Origin: Gavia stellata
Lineage: Eukaryota; Chordata; Aves; Gaviiformes; Gaviidae
DNA: 64,000 nucleotides
Direction: 5' to 3'
NCBI RefSeq assembly: GCF_030936135.1
Contig: NC_082596.1
Coordinates: 101,579,383-101,643,382, forward strand
Shown: positions 52,432 through 64,000 of the stretch, piece after piece
Position numbering within the stretch: the first letter of the stretch is position 1
How the letters are laid out: each line of letters opens with the position of its first letter
Notes under the pieces: model-generated
Seen by the model: the letters and a program-made list of their open reading frames with translations, nothing else
Databases searched by the model: none
What the model was told of the DNA's origin: nothing
Position numbers and translations under genes: made by a program

Positions 52432-55400
52432 ACGTATTTTGATTTAGTCTTTCTCTGAAAGATTTTATCAACATGTAGAAAATCTTCATTTGAAAAATCT
52501 CGAGGTGCTTATGATAAATGTGGCTTTTTTTTGAAAGAAAGTTTAGGAAGTAAAAATTTGGGGATTCCACTATACAGGGCAGAGCGTGTTCTAAAGGTGC
52601 ATTTAGTCTTTTGGCATGAAAGCTGTTCTTCTGAAAAAAAAGTTTGTGATTCCTGTGGTTTGGCACTAAGCTTAATATCTGAATTTAATGTAGAAGTTTG
52701 GTGAGACAAAGTTTTAACATTAAATTCTAATGTTTCTGCAGTTTGAGGTCTTCTGCATGCACAAAATCAGAGTAAAGAACAATTATAATCACTAAAATAA
52801 AATGCTTACTTATTTTTTCTTCGTGGCAATGAGTTGCTACTCCCATAAGTTCAGATGGGTCTAAAAAAAAAAAAGTCTTGTTCATAGACAGTGTCATTAA
52901 ATTTGGCACAGATGGCCAGGTATTCTGTATGTGTAAAAAAAATAAGCTGATCTGTGTTTAAGAAAATATTTCAGCTGATGATCATTGCTGTGTATGCAAG
53001 ATTTAGTCTGCTGTTTGCAAATAGGAAAATGGAAAAAGTAACTATGTCCGATGCCAGATGCTATTATGTAAAGATTGATCGTGACTCCTGATTAAACACA
53101 AAAATAAATGAAGAGCCATCCTTGAACATTTGGACAAGGGGTCTGGTTTAGCAATGCACCATTTCTCATTTTTTCTGTTGCTGTTCCACTAATGTCAGTC
53201 TTTTCCATTTTGAGACTTCTTGCTAGCTGCTACCCAAATTAAAGTCTTGCTCAAATAGTGAGTGTGCTGATCAACTTTTTAGGCTAAGGTGAAGAACTGG
53301 TATATAGCAGTATATTGGCATATGCTTTGTTATTTTAGTTTTTCTGCATGCTTAATGGCAAGTTTCTTAGATACTACGCTCTGGAGAAAGATGTGAAACT
53401 GCTATAGGATACTCTTTGAACATAAATTTAACGCGAGATATTAAAAAACATTCCAAATGTGTTCATCCTCTCATTTCCCAGATGGAACTCCAATTCTTTA
53501 TTTTTAAGAAGCAACATGAAAAATCATTTCATGTCTGTATTAAATCCTACCTCAGCTTTCTGCTTTCTTTGTTTTTATCTCTCTTCCAGATGTTTATGTT
53601 TTTCTTAAAGCTCATTATATTGCTGTCTGTAGTGTCAGAGTTGTTTAAGAGTTGTTATTAGTTGTTTGAGAATTAATGCAACCTTTTTTCTTCCTCCTTG
53701 GCAGCTGGGCACAGATGCTGCATCTAGCCCCATAATACCTTGTGTCACTTGGAATGATACGGACTTTTGGTGGAGCATGAATGCACAATCGGTATAGTGC
53801 GGTCGTTCCTTGATCTTACGTATAGGACCTGGAAGCTTTCTTACATGTTGCAACTTAATATATAGGATCTTTGTGAGTCTTCTTGCAGTGTACCTGATGT
53901 AGAAACTTGTACAAGTGGTTATATGAGGTAAAATCATTGTCCTTAGATGAAATTTCGTGTTGTCCATTTAATAGACTAACTTTTTCTCATGTTGCTTCAC
54001 ATGTCAGTCTAGCCTATAGCCCATTCCTTCTGGAAGGGGGGCTGCTAAGGGCTGGTCAAGTAGGTCGACTTGGCAGGCTGCAAGGGCTTTCTGCTCATGG
54101 GCTGAGGGGTTTATGCTCTTGGATTTCAGCAAAAGCTTCTTCTGGCCATGCCAAATGAGCCTATGCAAAGGAGGGGAGCTACTCAGAAGGTGCATTCTCC
54201 TACTGCTCTAACAGTAGGAAAGAGGATGTCCAGGAGTAAGTTGTTACTGCCATAGCAATTCAGGCTGTCCACTTCTGCATGGCGCCTGTCTCAAAGGTTC
54301 CTCGAACCGGGAAGGGAGCGGGCTGTGGGAATAGTCAGGTACACACGGGTGCCAGTTCAGAGCATTCATGAGAGCGACTGGATTTTTGCACAAGTATAGG
54401 TTGAGTTGACCTGTACTTGCATAATGACCTGTTCTTCAAGGAGGCATAAAGCTTTTAAGATTCTGCTAACAACTCTTTCAACAACATAATTCACACCAAA
54501 TAAATTTTTTTAAAAATATGCTTTTTCAAAAATGGGGGGTTTATCTTCCTCCCAACATACCTTATTTGGGCACTTTAATTGAAAAATATTACTTTGCTTT
54601 TAGTCCCTGGTATATAGAATCTGGTCACTGGTTCTTTTTGCACTTTTATCACTCAGGTAATTTAACAACCACGTTAAAATTTTACATGTGACAGTTATCC
54701 AAGCTGAATAAGCCTTTTTCTTGGTGGTTCTCCTAATGAAGTTCGTGATTGACAAGATCTGCCAGCAGACTGTCAGCTCGTGGTATTATGTTTCTGTGTG
54801 TTAGGGAGGAAAAAAAGACTAAATGGTGATTTAAAAAAAAAAAATCCAAAACAATAATGAGAAAACAGACATTCCATGTTGTAGAAAGTACTGTGTTCTG
54901 TCCAAAGTGGTAGTTTGTAGCTGAGATGAGAAACGCAGGAAAAAATAAAATTGTCAGTTCTAGCTAGCAGAGCTGTCTTGACTTCTTTGTAGGAGTAAGG
55001 TGACTGAACTGCAGCTTTACAATATACGTTTTTTCCCTTGGCTATGCAAACAAAGCAGATAATTTATTTTTCCTTCTCTCTATGTAATTGCTGGCTGTGT
55101 TCTGAGTGGTAATAAATGTTAGGAGTTTTTGAGCTAATTTCCTGCACGATAAATATGTGGCTATCTCTGTAACCTACTTGAAAAGTATAAAGAAGTCAGG
55201 GCTGCAAGCAGCTGTGGTATTCCTGAGCCCTGGGTGCAGGATGGTTTCCATCCCACGCTGTTGCAGACACTTGCTTTGGCCTGGCAGCTGCATGACCCAA
55301 AATCATGGGCAAATAGGCACTGCACGTTTGCAGATCAGTTTTGTAGAGCATTCACACAGATTTGTGGTTGGCCTTATTAGTATCTCTTTCTTTGGAGAGT

Positions 55401-58400
55401 TAAATTTTGGCCATTATTTTGGTGACCTCATAACTTAATAGCAAAATATCTGCATGGTATTTTAGGGTCTTTTATGTATATTGCCTTATTCTATCAGAAT
55501 GATGTATGCTTGAATAGAGAAGTTGGTATTTTAAGAGCTCTGGATGGTGCTTGATCCGCTGACTAGGATGGGAACTATGAAAAGGACTGAGATGATTACA
55601 CTCTGAATTGTAGTAAAACATGGAAATGCATGCACTTTTGGGGAAAATCTAGAGGCATAAGAACATGATTTTGGATTGTCAGACTTTGGGTCTGACAGTA
55701 TTGAAGTATTTCCATTTGACTTCAGTATTCTATATATAAAATATTTTGGAAAGACAACTAAAGTGTTCTGTTCCAAAAATGTCAAAACATAACCACAGTA
55801 GATACCATCAAAACATATTTCTCTGAAAAGAAATTTTAAACCAAATGGAAACAGTTTTGCCAAATGTTTTGATTTTTTGATAGTAACATTTCCCAACTGA
55901 AAATCATTCCATCAAAGTTCTGTTGATCATGTTCGTTAGGAGTTGCTGTCTTGCATTTAAAGGTACAATGGTGATGGTCATTTTCCAAATGTATTCACTT
56001 TACACTTGTAAAATTATGCTCTTCCTAAACAGTAAAGGATATCTACGCATTTGTTTTGATGTAATTTTCTTGACTTCCTTTTTTTTGGCCAAGGAGAGTT
56101 TTGAATAGTAATAACTTGGAGGGAGAGTTTGGAACATGTGCATCGCATGTGTACATGGAGTTCTGGAAAAACTGAAATTTTTATAGTTAGAAGACAAATG
56201 AGTGGGGGTTTGCTCAAAAGACTGATTACTGGACTTTGTTATTTTAGTAAAGGCAACCAAATTGAGTAAATCCGATGTGTTTGTTATCCAAGACATTATT
56301 TGCATTCTTTGTATAGCACAGCAGAACAGGGACATTTTTCTTTTTACATAAGATTTAATTACCAGTAGGATTTGTTTGAGAACTAATGAGAGTAAGAGAA
56401 AAATTACTGCCTCTGGCAGTGATTCATGCCAATAGACACATGCATATGATTTCTGGTAAACAAACACTTTGGAATGTAGTAATAGTTTTTAAGTATTGAA
56501 ATGCTGTCCTAGCTCACCTGCTCCTTTCCTTACTCTTGGATGTGGCTTTAACATTTAGTTCCTAACTGTATCCATCTGTATGCTGCCCATGATGAAAAGG
56601 TGCTGACCTCGTAACATCAAGATTTATTCAAGACACAGTAGACACAGGCTATTTTTTTGAAGTATTCTTTAGAAGATCAGCATTCTAGATTTAAAAAAAA
56701 AATGAAGTAATTTTGCAAAAAAAAAAAGAAACTGCGGTCTATCAGGCAACGTTTAGAACCACTGCAGCAGTGGATAGCAAGGATGCTGTCTGAACTACCT
56801 CTGGGATAAAGCTCTTCTCATGTTTTTTTGGGTTTGCTGACCAAGAAAGTACAGTCCTAGATTGTACGTGGTTGTCTGCTTTTCCAAGAAAAATGGGCAC
56901 AAAAAGAAAACTTTCTTGATTGTTTACTTGTGTGCTTGAATACTTGGTCCAGCTGTTCCATGACTGTTTTGCACAGAACTTGGTACAGAGGATGTCCTCA
57001 GTGAGGAATGTTTTTTGGGATTCTTCTTGATATTATAGTTCTTTCTCAAGAATGGAGATGCCGTAAATCATTCAGACAATATTCTGGCTAGGATGGCATT
57101 ATGGAAAATGGCCTTTTCCCCTTACATTTTCTTCTACTTTTTATTCTATTCCTTTTCACCTGATCTCTGTATAAAATTCTAACATTTTTTTCAGGACGTC
57201 AATGCACAACTGAACATTTAATATGATAATAGTGAAAGAATTCAGTTGTGTTCAGATGCTGTCTTACTTAACAGAATGTGCATGAAATAAAGTCTTTAAA
57301 TTATTTTTCAGGAAAATCTGAAGAACCTGTTCTGTGAATGGCTAAGTGCCAGGCTTAGCTAGTATTCAGAGACTCATAATACTTAGGGCTAGACTTTTCT
57401 TCAGCATCATATTTGTTACAAAGTCTTGGGAAAAGCTGCTGCTTAGATATATTTTTCTAACTTTTTGAATAAATAGGAATTGGTTAAATCACATTTAAGT
57501 TTTCTAAAGAAAAGAAGCCTATGCATAAAATAAACACTGTGTGTGTATGTATGAATGTATTGGTATCAAGAGGTCAGGAATTACCTTCTGCTCCATCAGA
57601 GTAATCCTTTATCAAAAATCCCTGTTTAAAGCAAGCTGTGAAGCCATTGTGGAAGCTATAGCAAGTATGATAGGTGTGTTAGTCTTATTACAATTGAATC
57701 GCAGTGCTTTTTTTTTTCTTGATAGCATTTAGATCAAAGATGTTTCACTTAAATTTAGAAAATGCTGATTTATAAGTTGACATAATTAACTGTATTTTTT
57801 AATATACTTTGCAAGAATCTAGTATTTAAATAAATACAGCTCCATGAACTTTTTACATCAAATCAGCATGAGATTCAAAATGTCTTATGGGATTCTGAAT
57901 ATGACAGCACTGAGATTCTCCACAAAACTTCATTGCCAGGTCTTGACAGTCCTTCTGAGTCTGGCATTTCCTGGTCTGGAACCATAAAAGACCTGTTTCT
58001 AAATCATTACCTTGTATAAAAGTAAGACAGTCTTACTTTAGCTGCCAGAGAAAGTACATGTTTTAAAAAAAAATGAAAATCCTTCCCTGTGGCATTTTGT
58101 GATTATTGGCAATAATCACTAATCCATTATGGTATTGAAGCTTATATAATTTAACTTAGTTCTGTGACTTTAAGTGCCTATGAGAATAATTTATTGTATC
58201 CTGTGAGGTCAGTCTTTACAGAGTTGTCTCCACCTTTCTCTTGCACACTATGTGATTTCTGATAACTAGTATTTGCTTGCAGGACATAGTATTTTTGCTT
58301 GGTAGTGTTTATTTACTGGCATTATTTGTTTCTTCAATAAACATACAGATTATCACAAAGCTCAGCTGCAGTCACAGGCAGATGTAAACTTCTCTTCATC

Positions 58401-61400
58401 GTTTGCATAAGCAGGAGGAATGTGGACACAGGTTTCCTCAGAGCCTTGGTGTTGGAGAAAATCGGTTTATCTGTGGATAGCCACCGTTGATAGTTACGCG
58501 TTCAGTGAATGTTAAACACTGTTCTGCAGACTGTGTTAAAATAGCAGTGAAAGAGTTAAATGTAGCGGGGCGGGGGGGTGGGGTGTTTCAGAAGCCATCA
58601 TTTATTGACATTGTTAATCACAGTTAAGAACAGGGAACTGAGAGTGGAAGGGGCTAGGTACAAGCCATCACAGTTCATCAAGTTTTAGATTGAATCACTA
58701 ATGGAATTCTTTGTGAAACAATAATTCATTCATTCATCAAAATGTGCCTCCCCTTGTAATCAATGTTTTTATTTATTTAAATAACATCAGACTGCTTCCT
58801 TCTCAGGAGAATGTTTTAAAGTCAATACAGCTCAAATGAAGTGTTTAAGACGCAGTATAAGCCACAGTACGTCCTAGAACTTTATAGCCTGAATTATGTT
58901 CTGGATGTCAAATAGGAACATGTTGTGTTGCCTTGAAACTAACCTGCTAGTAAGTTCCAGAAAACATCTTTGACTCATCTAAAATATCACAGCATTTTTC
59001 TAGTCCAATAAATTAGCAAAGAGGTTTTCAAATTAATGGTCTTCGTATGTAAGCTAGTTTTGAAGGGAGCAACACTTATTGATTGATTTAAGTAGTTTTA
59101 TCAACGTCCAAAGTAAATTAGATGTCTCAATCATAATGCTTTTTCCCTGACCTGACTAATTTACAATGTGAAAATAAATGTTCAAGTGTTTGTTTACAAA
59201 ACAATAATGAGAAATGTATTTCATGTAGACCTCTAAATAGGTTTCCTGATTTCCAGAGCTACTGAGCACATATTTTACTAAATATGTTAGTTTATTATTT
59301 TCAGTTTGTAATTTATACCACAAATTGCCGCCTATTATTTGCAGATTTTGAATGTGAAGATGAATATTTATCAAACTGGTGGTGGCACCTTCACAATCAC
59401 CTCCAAAAGCAACGGGAACATAGGATGAACGTAGTCTCACTGGGTACAGCGATGCAGCATTGGGCAAATAGGTATACTATACTTACTTATACAGAACTCC
59501 TCATTCTGTGAACTAGTGGCAGTGTTTGCTAACCTATATGGATTTTGAGGCTTGATTGTAGGGTTTTATTTCCTAACAATTTGTTGGAATCCTTGAAGGA
59601 GAAATTCTCTATCAATGCAAGTTATTGCTACCATTAGCTAGGGACCTGGTACTTCTGCAACTTCTGTGGGTAATTTGTTCTGAGATTGGAAACCTTTTCT
59701 GCTACCTTGGGGAATGAAAGGTCATGTCATGTGTCAAAGGGAAGGTAATCTGCCCTGGTCATAAAATGTTGTACTGAAAACTTTGTTATGATAATTAGAA
59801 CACTCTTCATACCTCTTTTCCTTTTCTAATATTTCATGTGGTAACCTTAGACAGTACTCGTCTGAGTTATTGAGTTTTAAGCCAGATGTTAATTCCATAT
59901 TTAGAGTAGTTGTTATCTGAGAAGAACTTCTCCTTACAGTCATGTGCTTATGGGAGGGAAAGAAGTTGCTGTTTGCTGTATGGTTTTTTTGTCTTACTTG
60001 CAGATAAAGGCCAAAAAGTGGTACCGTCACTCATGCGAGTGAATATTTTCTTGTGACTTTTAATTAGCTCTTAAGTACTACTACCCAGGGGTTTTTGTAA
60101 CACATTTTTGGCTTGACATGCAGAACCTTTTGTTGTATATAAATGTACCAGCCTGAACTTAACTCTTGTTCAATAGAATATGTATGTAGAGGTATATATT
60201 ATAGAAATAGAATAAGGTGACTTTTTTTCCCCCCCTCATAGCGTAAGCCTCTAAGAGAGAGTGTTAAGAGGTTGACTGGAAAACTCTTTAAAAATTACTG
60301 ACCTTTCCCTTAGCTTTATCTTCACCTTTAAATTTTAACATCTGAATTTAGCATACTTAGGCTTGACTAGATTAAAAGACAATACTTTGTCAGTGTTTCT
60401 TTTCTTGCAGAAAGTAAGTTGATCTCTCTCTTTGTCTTCCTGAATATTTCTGATCTCCCTTTCTGTTACAGTGGTTAGATTAAACTGCTTCAGTGCACAG
60501 AAGATTTGTCAGCAGGTTTATGAATGACTTCTGTTCACTGGACTAGCATAGCTTAAGTTTTAAATTTAATCTCATTTTTCTGTCTGAGATTAAATTACAT
60601 ATTGTCTGGTCAGACCAAAGTATTGCGTTGTATGTTGGGATCTACAGTTTGGAGAGTAAGAGTGTATGCACCACAATTTTAGAGTTGGAGGCCATACATA
60701 GCCCAAAATAAACATTTTGGGTGGTAGGCACTCTTAGCTTCATAACTGGCAGATAGATCATCCATCCTTGTTTTTTAGAGTAACTGGAGGAAAAATAATA
60801 GAAAATTGGTGTAATCCTTTTTATTCGTTTTATGTGAAGTAGCTTTCAAGAATGTTGTATTACTTCACTTAGGATTTAGTATGACTTTGATTCATATGTT
60901 ACTTCTGGACCCCAGTAAGATATGTAGGATATATAGGTCCTGAGAAGATGAGTTTATTTTACTGGAGCTAGCAGAGGTCTCAGGTATGTCTTAGCTGATC
61001 ATCATTATGCTCCAAAGATCAAGAGCTGTGGGCATACTGCTCCATAACTAGCTTGCAAAAGGTCTGGCTTTTTTCAATGCTTGTTTGTGCTGATAGCACC
61101 TGGGAGATACAAGGAGTGGAGAGTGAAAAGCCATGGTGGATAGTTCTGGCGCATTATGCCTGGCGCATAGAGGTGTGTTATGTAATTTATCTGGATAAAG
61201 GTCAGCTGTGCCTGCCTCAAAACCTCAAATCTGCCTCTCTGACATGGTCTGTGGGTGAATCAGTCAATCAGCTTTGAGCAGAATATTCTTTTCCCTTCAA
61301 GCCTTGCCTCTGTTCACCCATGGTTCCTTCTGCTCTTTTATCATGTAAGAAGCTTCATCTTATTTTCCATGGGGATGAAGTGACAGCAGAGTTTGTACCC

Positions 61401-63162
61401 ATTGCGTTTCTGGGTTACTGTTCCATTCTTGGCTGAGGCTGGGTTTTTCAGCCCCCATTTCTTTTGTGCTGGTGTTATCATCTGTAAAGCTTGTGAAGAC
61501 TTCCATATTCTGTAACTAATTAAACAGAAAAAATACAGAAGGAAAGATCTAATTCACTTGACTTTCTGTGCCTCAGGTAGCATTCAGGTTGTACAAAATA
61601 ACCTGCATTTATTTTTTTTCTGAGCCTCTGGTAACATGATCACAGTAGTCTGTATCTGAGCTTCCCAAAACATTTCATGTATTGTCCAAAGGCACTATAT
61701 TTACAATCCCAAATGTCTAAAAATAATATTCAGAACTCTGTTGTACACACAAGGTAGGGCGGTGATTTTGTTATGCATTCCAAATTGATTTTTTAGGCTC
61801 TAGATTTGACTAATAAGCTTTGCATATGTTCGAATTTTCTATGCTGCTAACTATCACAGTGTAATTTCAAATATCCATCACTGTTGTCAAAATTGATGTT
61901 GCAAATTTGCTAAACTAAACATGCAGTGCTTTGCTATAAATGAGGGACGGTCATTGAGCCATATGGTGATAGGGGGTCCAGTGGGGGATGTTTGTCACTA
62001 CTGACTGACTTACAAGAAACAAAAGACTATTGGATAAGCTGTAAAGCTGATAGAAATGGATGAGAGGATAAAGATTGGAGAATAACTCCAGTACTCCAAA
62101 TCCTGTAGCTTCTAGTGTGTTGTCTATAAGCAGACAGAACAGGTGCTCTGTTACTTCACACGGATTGTTTAATGGTTTATTGATGTCTTTGTCATGAGAT
62201 GACTGGATCCTATATAATCTCAATGTAATTTCTTTTACTATATTCATTTTGGGCCTATGATGCTTAAATTCTTCTTTCTCAAAAAGCGTAGGTTTACTCG
62301 AGCAAAAATCAAGAGGCAAAATTAATTGTCTTTATTACTAGAATCCAAGGATCACTTTTGCAAAGTAAAGCTTTGTTAGGAGACTGTTCTGTACGCTCGA
62401 AATTACTAGCATGTCAAAATGACCAACAAAGCTTCACCTCAGATAACCTTGAGAGAACTGTTCCTTAAAGTCTTTCCTAAGTCAAATATCTCAGTTATTA
62501 TTTTAAAACTATGCTGTCAACATATTTCTAATACTCGTTTCTTTTTCTTTTCCAAGGAATTGTCATTTTTATCATTTGATATTAAAAGATTAATATGGAT
62601 ACTATAACTAGATATTTACTAGATCTAAATCTTTCATTTCAGAAATAATGCTATGCTTCAGAAATATTCTATCAAAATCTCATCACCATCCAGACAAACC
62701 ACACTGCAGTCCAAGAAGTTAGATTATCCCAAGGCTTTATGCCTTGTTGCTTAATTAAAAAAACCTAAGCACTATTGCTTCATCAAAGACAAATCATTTT
62801 CCACTGACAAGTGAGAAATACTTGCATCCAGCAAGGCTGCTTAGCACCCAATGGATTTCTAAATGAACAGTTACAGTCACCAAGAGATGCAATATGGTTA
62901 GCCCTCTTCAGGATACCCAAGTCACAAGGTAAACTACATCTCCTGTTAGAATGGAAGGTAACCTCTTGCCATGCTGAAGAGAGAAATTTTGGCCACAGCG
63001 TTAGACTGAAACTCTAATCCTTCCGGAAGAGTATAATGGAATTTGTAATGGCAATTCACAGCAGGCCAGGCCTTTTTTAAGAACTGTTCAGAAGTAGCAG
63101 CACAGCAAACAGAACGGTGTATATTTGCCTCAAAAGCAAGAAGAGGGAAATGAGCCTTGTCA
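52432..63162. other. LYRM4 intron 1 interior, no confirmed exon
   Basis: AT-rich sequence with homopolymer runs near 54.83, 56.69 and 57.71 kb, a 9-bp hairpin at 58099-58119 (GTGATTATT, loop GGC, AATAATCAC) and the G-run at 58.57 kb. The one exon-like stretch is 59345-59471, treated under findings. The 155-codon minus-strand frame at 56000-56467 has no recognisable family. Confidence 0.6.
58567..58583 (+). other. G-rich run, possible G-quadruplex in LYRM4 intron 1
   Basis: The pattern is four G, C, seven G, T, four G, with a further GTTTC after it. It fits a G-quadruplex if the seven-G run is split, and would be present in the LYRM4 pre-mRNA. Only sequence pattern supports it. Confidence 0.55.
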
Positions 63163-63219
63163 GGATTTGAACTTGTGGTTTCAAGGCATTCCCCACCTGG
63201 TAATTGGACTGCTCAGCTA
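63163..63219 (-). pseudogene. tRNA-like relic (A box and B box only)
   Basis: On the minus strand TAGCTGAGCAGT (63219-63208) resembles a tRNA A box. AGTTCAAATCC (63173-63163) resembles a B box (consensus GGTTCGANTCC). They are about 34 nt apart, as in tRNA genes. The acceptor stem does not pair, the anticodon arm is not convincing and no CCA or T-run terminator is seen, so it is not a working tRNA gene. It may be a tRNA pseudogene, the head of an old tRNA-derived SINE, or chance. Confidence 0.35.
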
Positions 63220-63669
63220 CCCGTGTGTCCTGGTAAGCAGTTGGCAGGGTCTTGGCAGTGAAAGCTTAGCAGAGAGCTATTTGTCATTTCAGGCCATCAG
63301 GACACTTTTCATCTGTGGCAAATTCTCTTTCTAGTTCGTGCAGCACATCCTTGCCCTGTGCCTTGTTAACTGAAAAACTTGTTCGATTGAGTCCTTCACT
63401 GGTAACCCTCTTTTTTAACCTCTTCTGCAATGTAACATTGTAGTTGCAACTCCAATTAAGATTAAAAGAATGCTTTTATTTGGACATCTTTCCTTTTTTT
63501 TTTAACCCTGACCTTCTGAAAAGCACTGCCTTCTGCAGAGATTCTTTACATTTAGAATTAAGCCCATAACCGTTTTTATTTTTAGAAGTATAGCAACAAA
63601 AATGTATGTTTCAAAGAACTGCAAAAATAATCACAGTTAACTATGAATAGCACTGATAGTATTCTGGGG

Positions 63670-64000
63670 GCATGAAGAAGGTGGTGTTTGGGAGCTGAGG
63701 ATAAATCATGCCTGACCAACATGATTGCCTGGATTTGTGAACAAGGGGAGAGCAGTGGATGTCATTTACCTCCTACTTTAGGGAGGCTTTCAGCACTGGC
63801 TCGCACAACATTCTTGTATCCACATTACGGTGTTACAATCTGGATGAGTGGACAACCATGTGCCTTTAAGACTGGTTGGATGCTGCGGCTTAGAGGATGG
63901 TAGTTATGGGTCTTCAGGGGTTGATCCTGGCCCTCATCCTGTTTCACATCTTTATCTATGACCCAAAGGAAGCAACAATGCTTGCTCATTAAATTTGCAG
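63670..64000 (+). mobile_element. CR1 LINE reverse transcriptase fragment, cut by the window edge
   Basis: AAATCATGCCTGACCAACAT near 63.70 kb, GAGAGCAGTGGATGTCATTT near 63.75 kb, a GAGGCTTTCAGCACTGGCTC block (the KAFDTVSH box, decayed) near 63.78 kb, and TCAGGGGTTGATCCTGGCCC near 63.92 kb (the PQGSVLGPVL box) follow CR1 ORF2 in order. Stops and shifts break the frame. The window ends at the KFA of the catalytic box, so the aspartates cannot be inspected. It resembles the copy at 15.25 kb and lies in the LYRM4 sense direction. Confidence 0.9.

Larger units (their letters stand above)
47937..64000 (+). other. LYRM4: LYRM4 intron 1 (runs off the right end)
   Basis: The intron begins with GTGCGC directly after the split arginine codon of exon 1. 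I read the plus strand to the window end for the expected second exon (about 120 bp, beginning near a T-Y-A-V/I-R-R-I-R-D stretch and ending in RRQ) and did not find it. The intron is therefore more than 16 kb long. Its first 300 bp are still CpG-island sequence; the rest is AT-rich and contains CR1 fragments, a G-rich run, a tRNA-like relic and chance reading frames. Confidence 0.85.

Noticed and set aside
56000..56467. 155-codon minus-strand open frame in LYRM4 intron 1
   Set aside because: No recognisable domain, and a random-looking composition. One frame of this size is near what chance allows in 64 kb read six ways. No promoter or splice context.
47937..64000. Search for LYRM4 exon 2 (about 120 bp, plus strand)
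   Set aside because: No stretch resembling the T-Y-A-V/I-R-R-I-R-D...RRQ exon was found, so it lies beyond the right end.
1..64000. CRISPR arrays, operons, bacterial-type promoters or terminators
   Set aside because: The window is vertebrate nuclear DNA with introns, a CpG island and LINEs. No regularly spaced identical repeats of array type exist; the only regular spacing is inside the LTR.

Overview
This is AT-rich vertebrate nuclear DNA: long introns, short chance reading frames, one strong CpG island and many decayed retrotransposons. The dominant repeat is CR1 LINE. There is also a roughly 1.1 kb solo LTR of a type I recall from neoavian birds, so a bird outside the chicken/turkey group is the best guess. 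The species cannot be fixed from this window.

The only gene sequence I can defend lies around the CpG island at about 47.26-48.26 kb. On the plus strand, 47851-47936 is coding exon 1 of LYRM4 (ISD11), with 28 codons, an LYR tripeptide at residues 12-14 and a splice donor after it. In the same island a good splice donor faces the other way (intron starting at 47662, minus strand). LYRM4 and FARS2 (mitochondrial phenylalanyl-tRNA synthetase) are head-to-head neighbours in human, so I infer that this donor closes the non-coding first exon of FARS2. The island would then be a shared bidirectional promoter for two nuclear genes that both serve mitochondria: iron-sulfur cluster assembly and mitochondrial tRNA charging.

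Layout: 1-47662 is inferred to be FARS2 intron 1 (transcribed leftward), and 47937-64000 is LYRM4 intron 1 (transcribed rightward). No coding exon of FARS2 and no second exon of LYRM4 was found, so both genes continue outside the window. The introns carry CR1 copies of different ages: a very old one at 5.2-5.97 kb, a long broken one at 15.25-16.17 kb, a probable scrap at 23.35 kb, 3' ends at 30.77, 42.6 and 50.9 kb, a 5'-truncated copy at 51.7-52.4 kb, and a piece running off the right end at 63.67 kb. They also hold the solo LTR at 29.43-30.52 kb, a recent-looking 135-bp tandem duplication at 24.74-25.01 kb, several hairpins and G-runs, and a tRNA-like relic at 63.16 kb.

I found no operon, CRISPR array, defence locus or other new multi-gene system. 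The points most worth a second look are the bidirectional mitochondrial promoter, the internal roughly 46-bp periodicity of the LTR, the tRNA-like A/B-box pair and one weak candidate exon at 59.35 kb.
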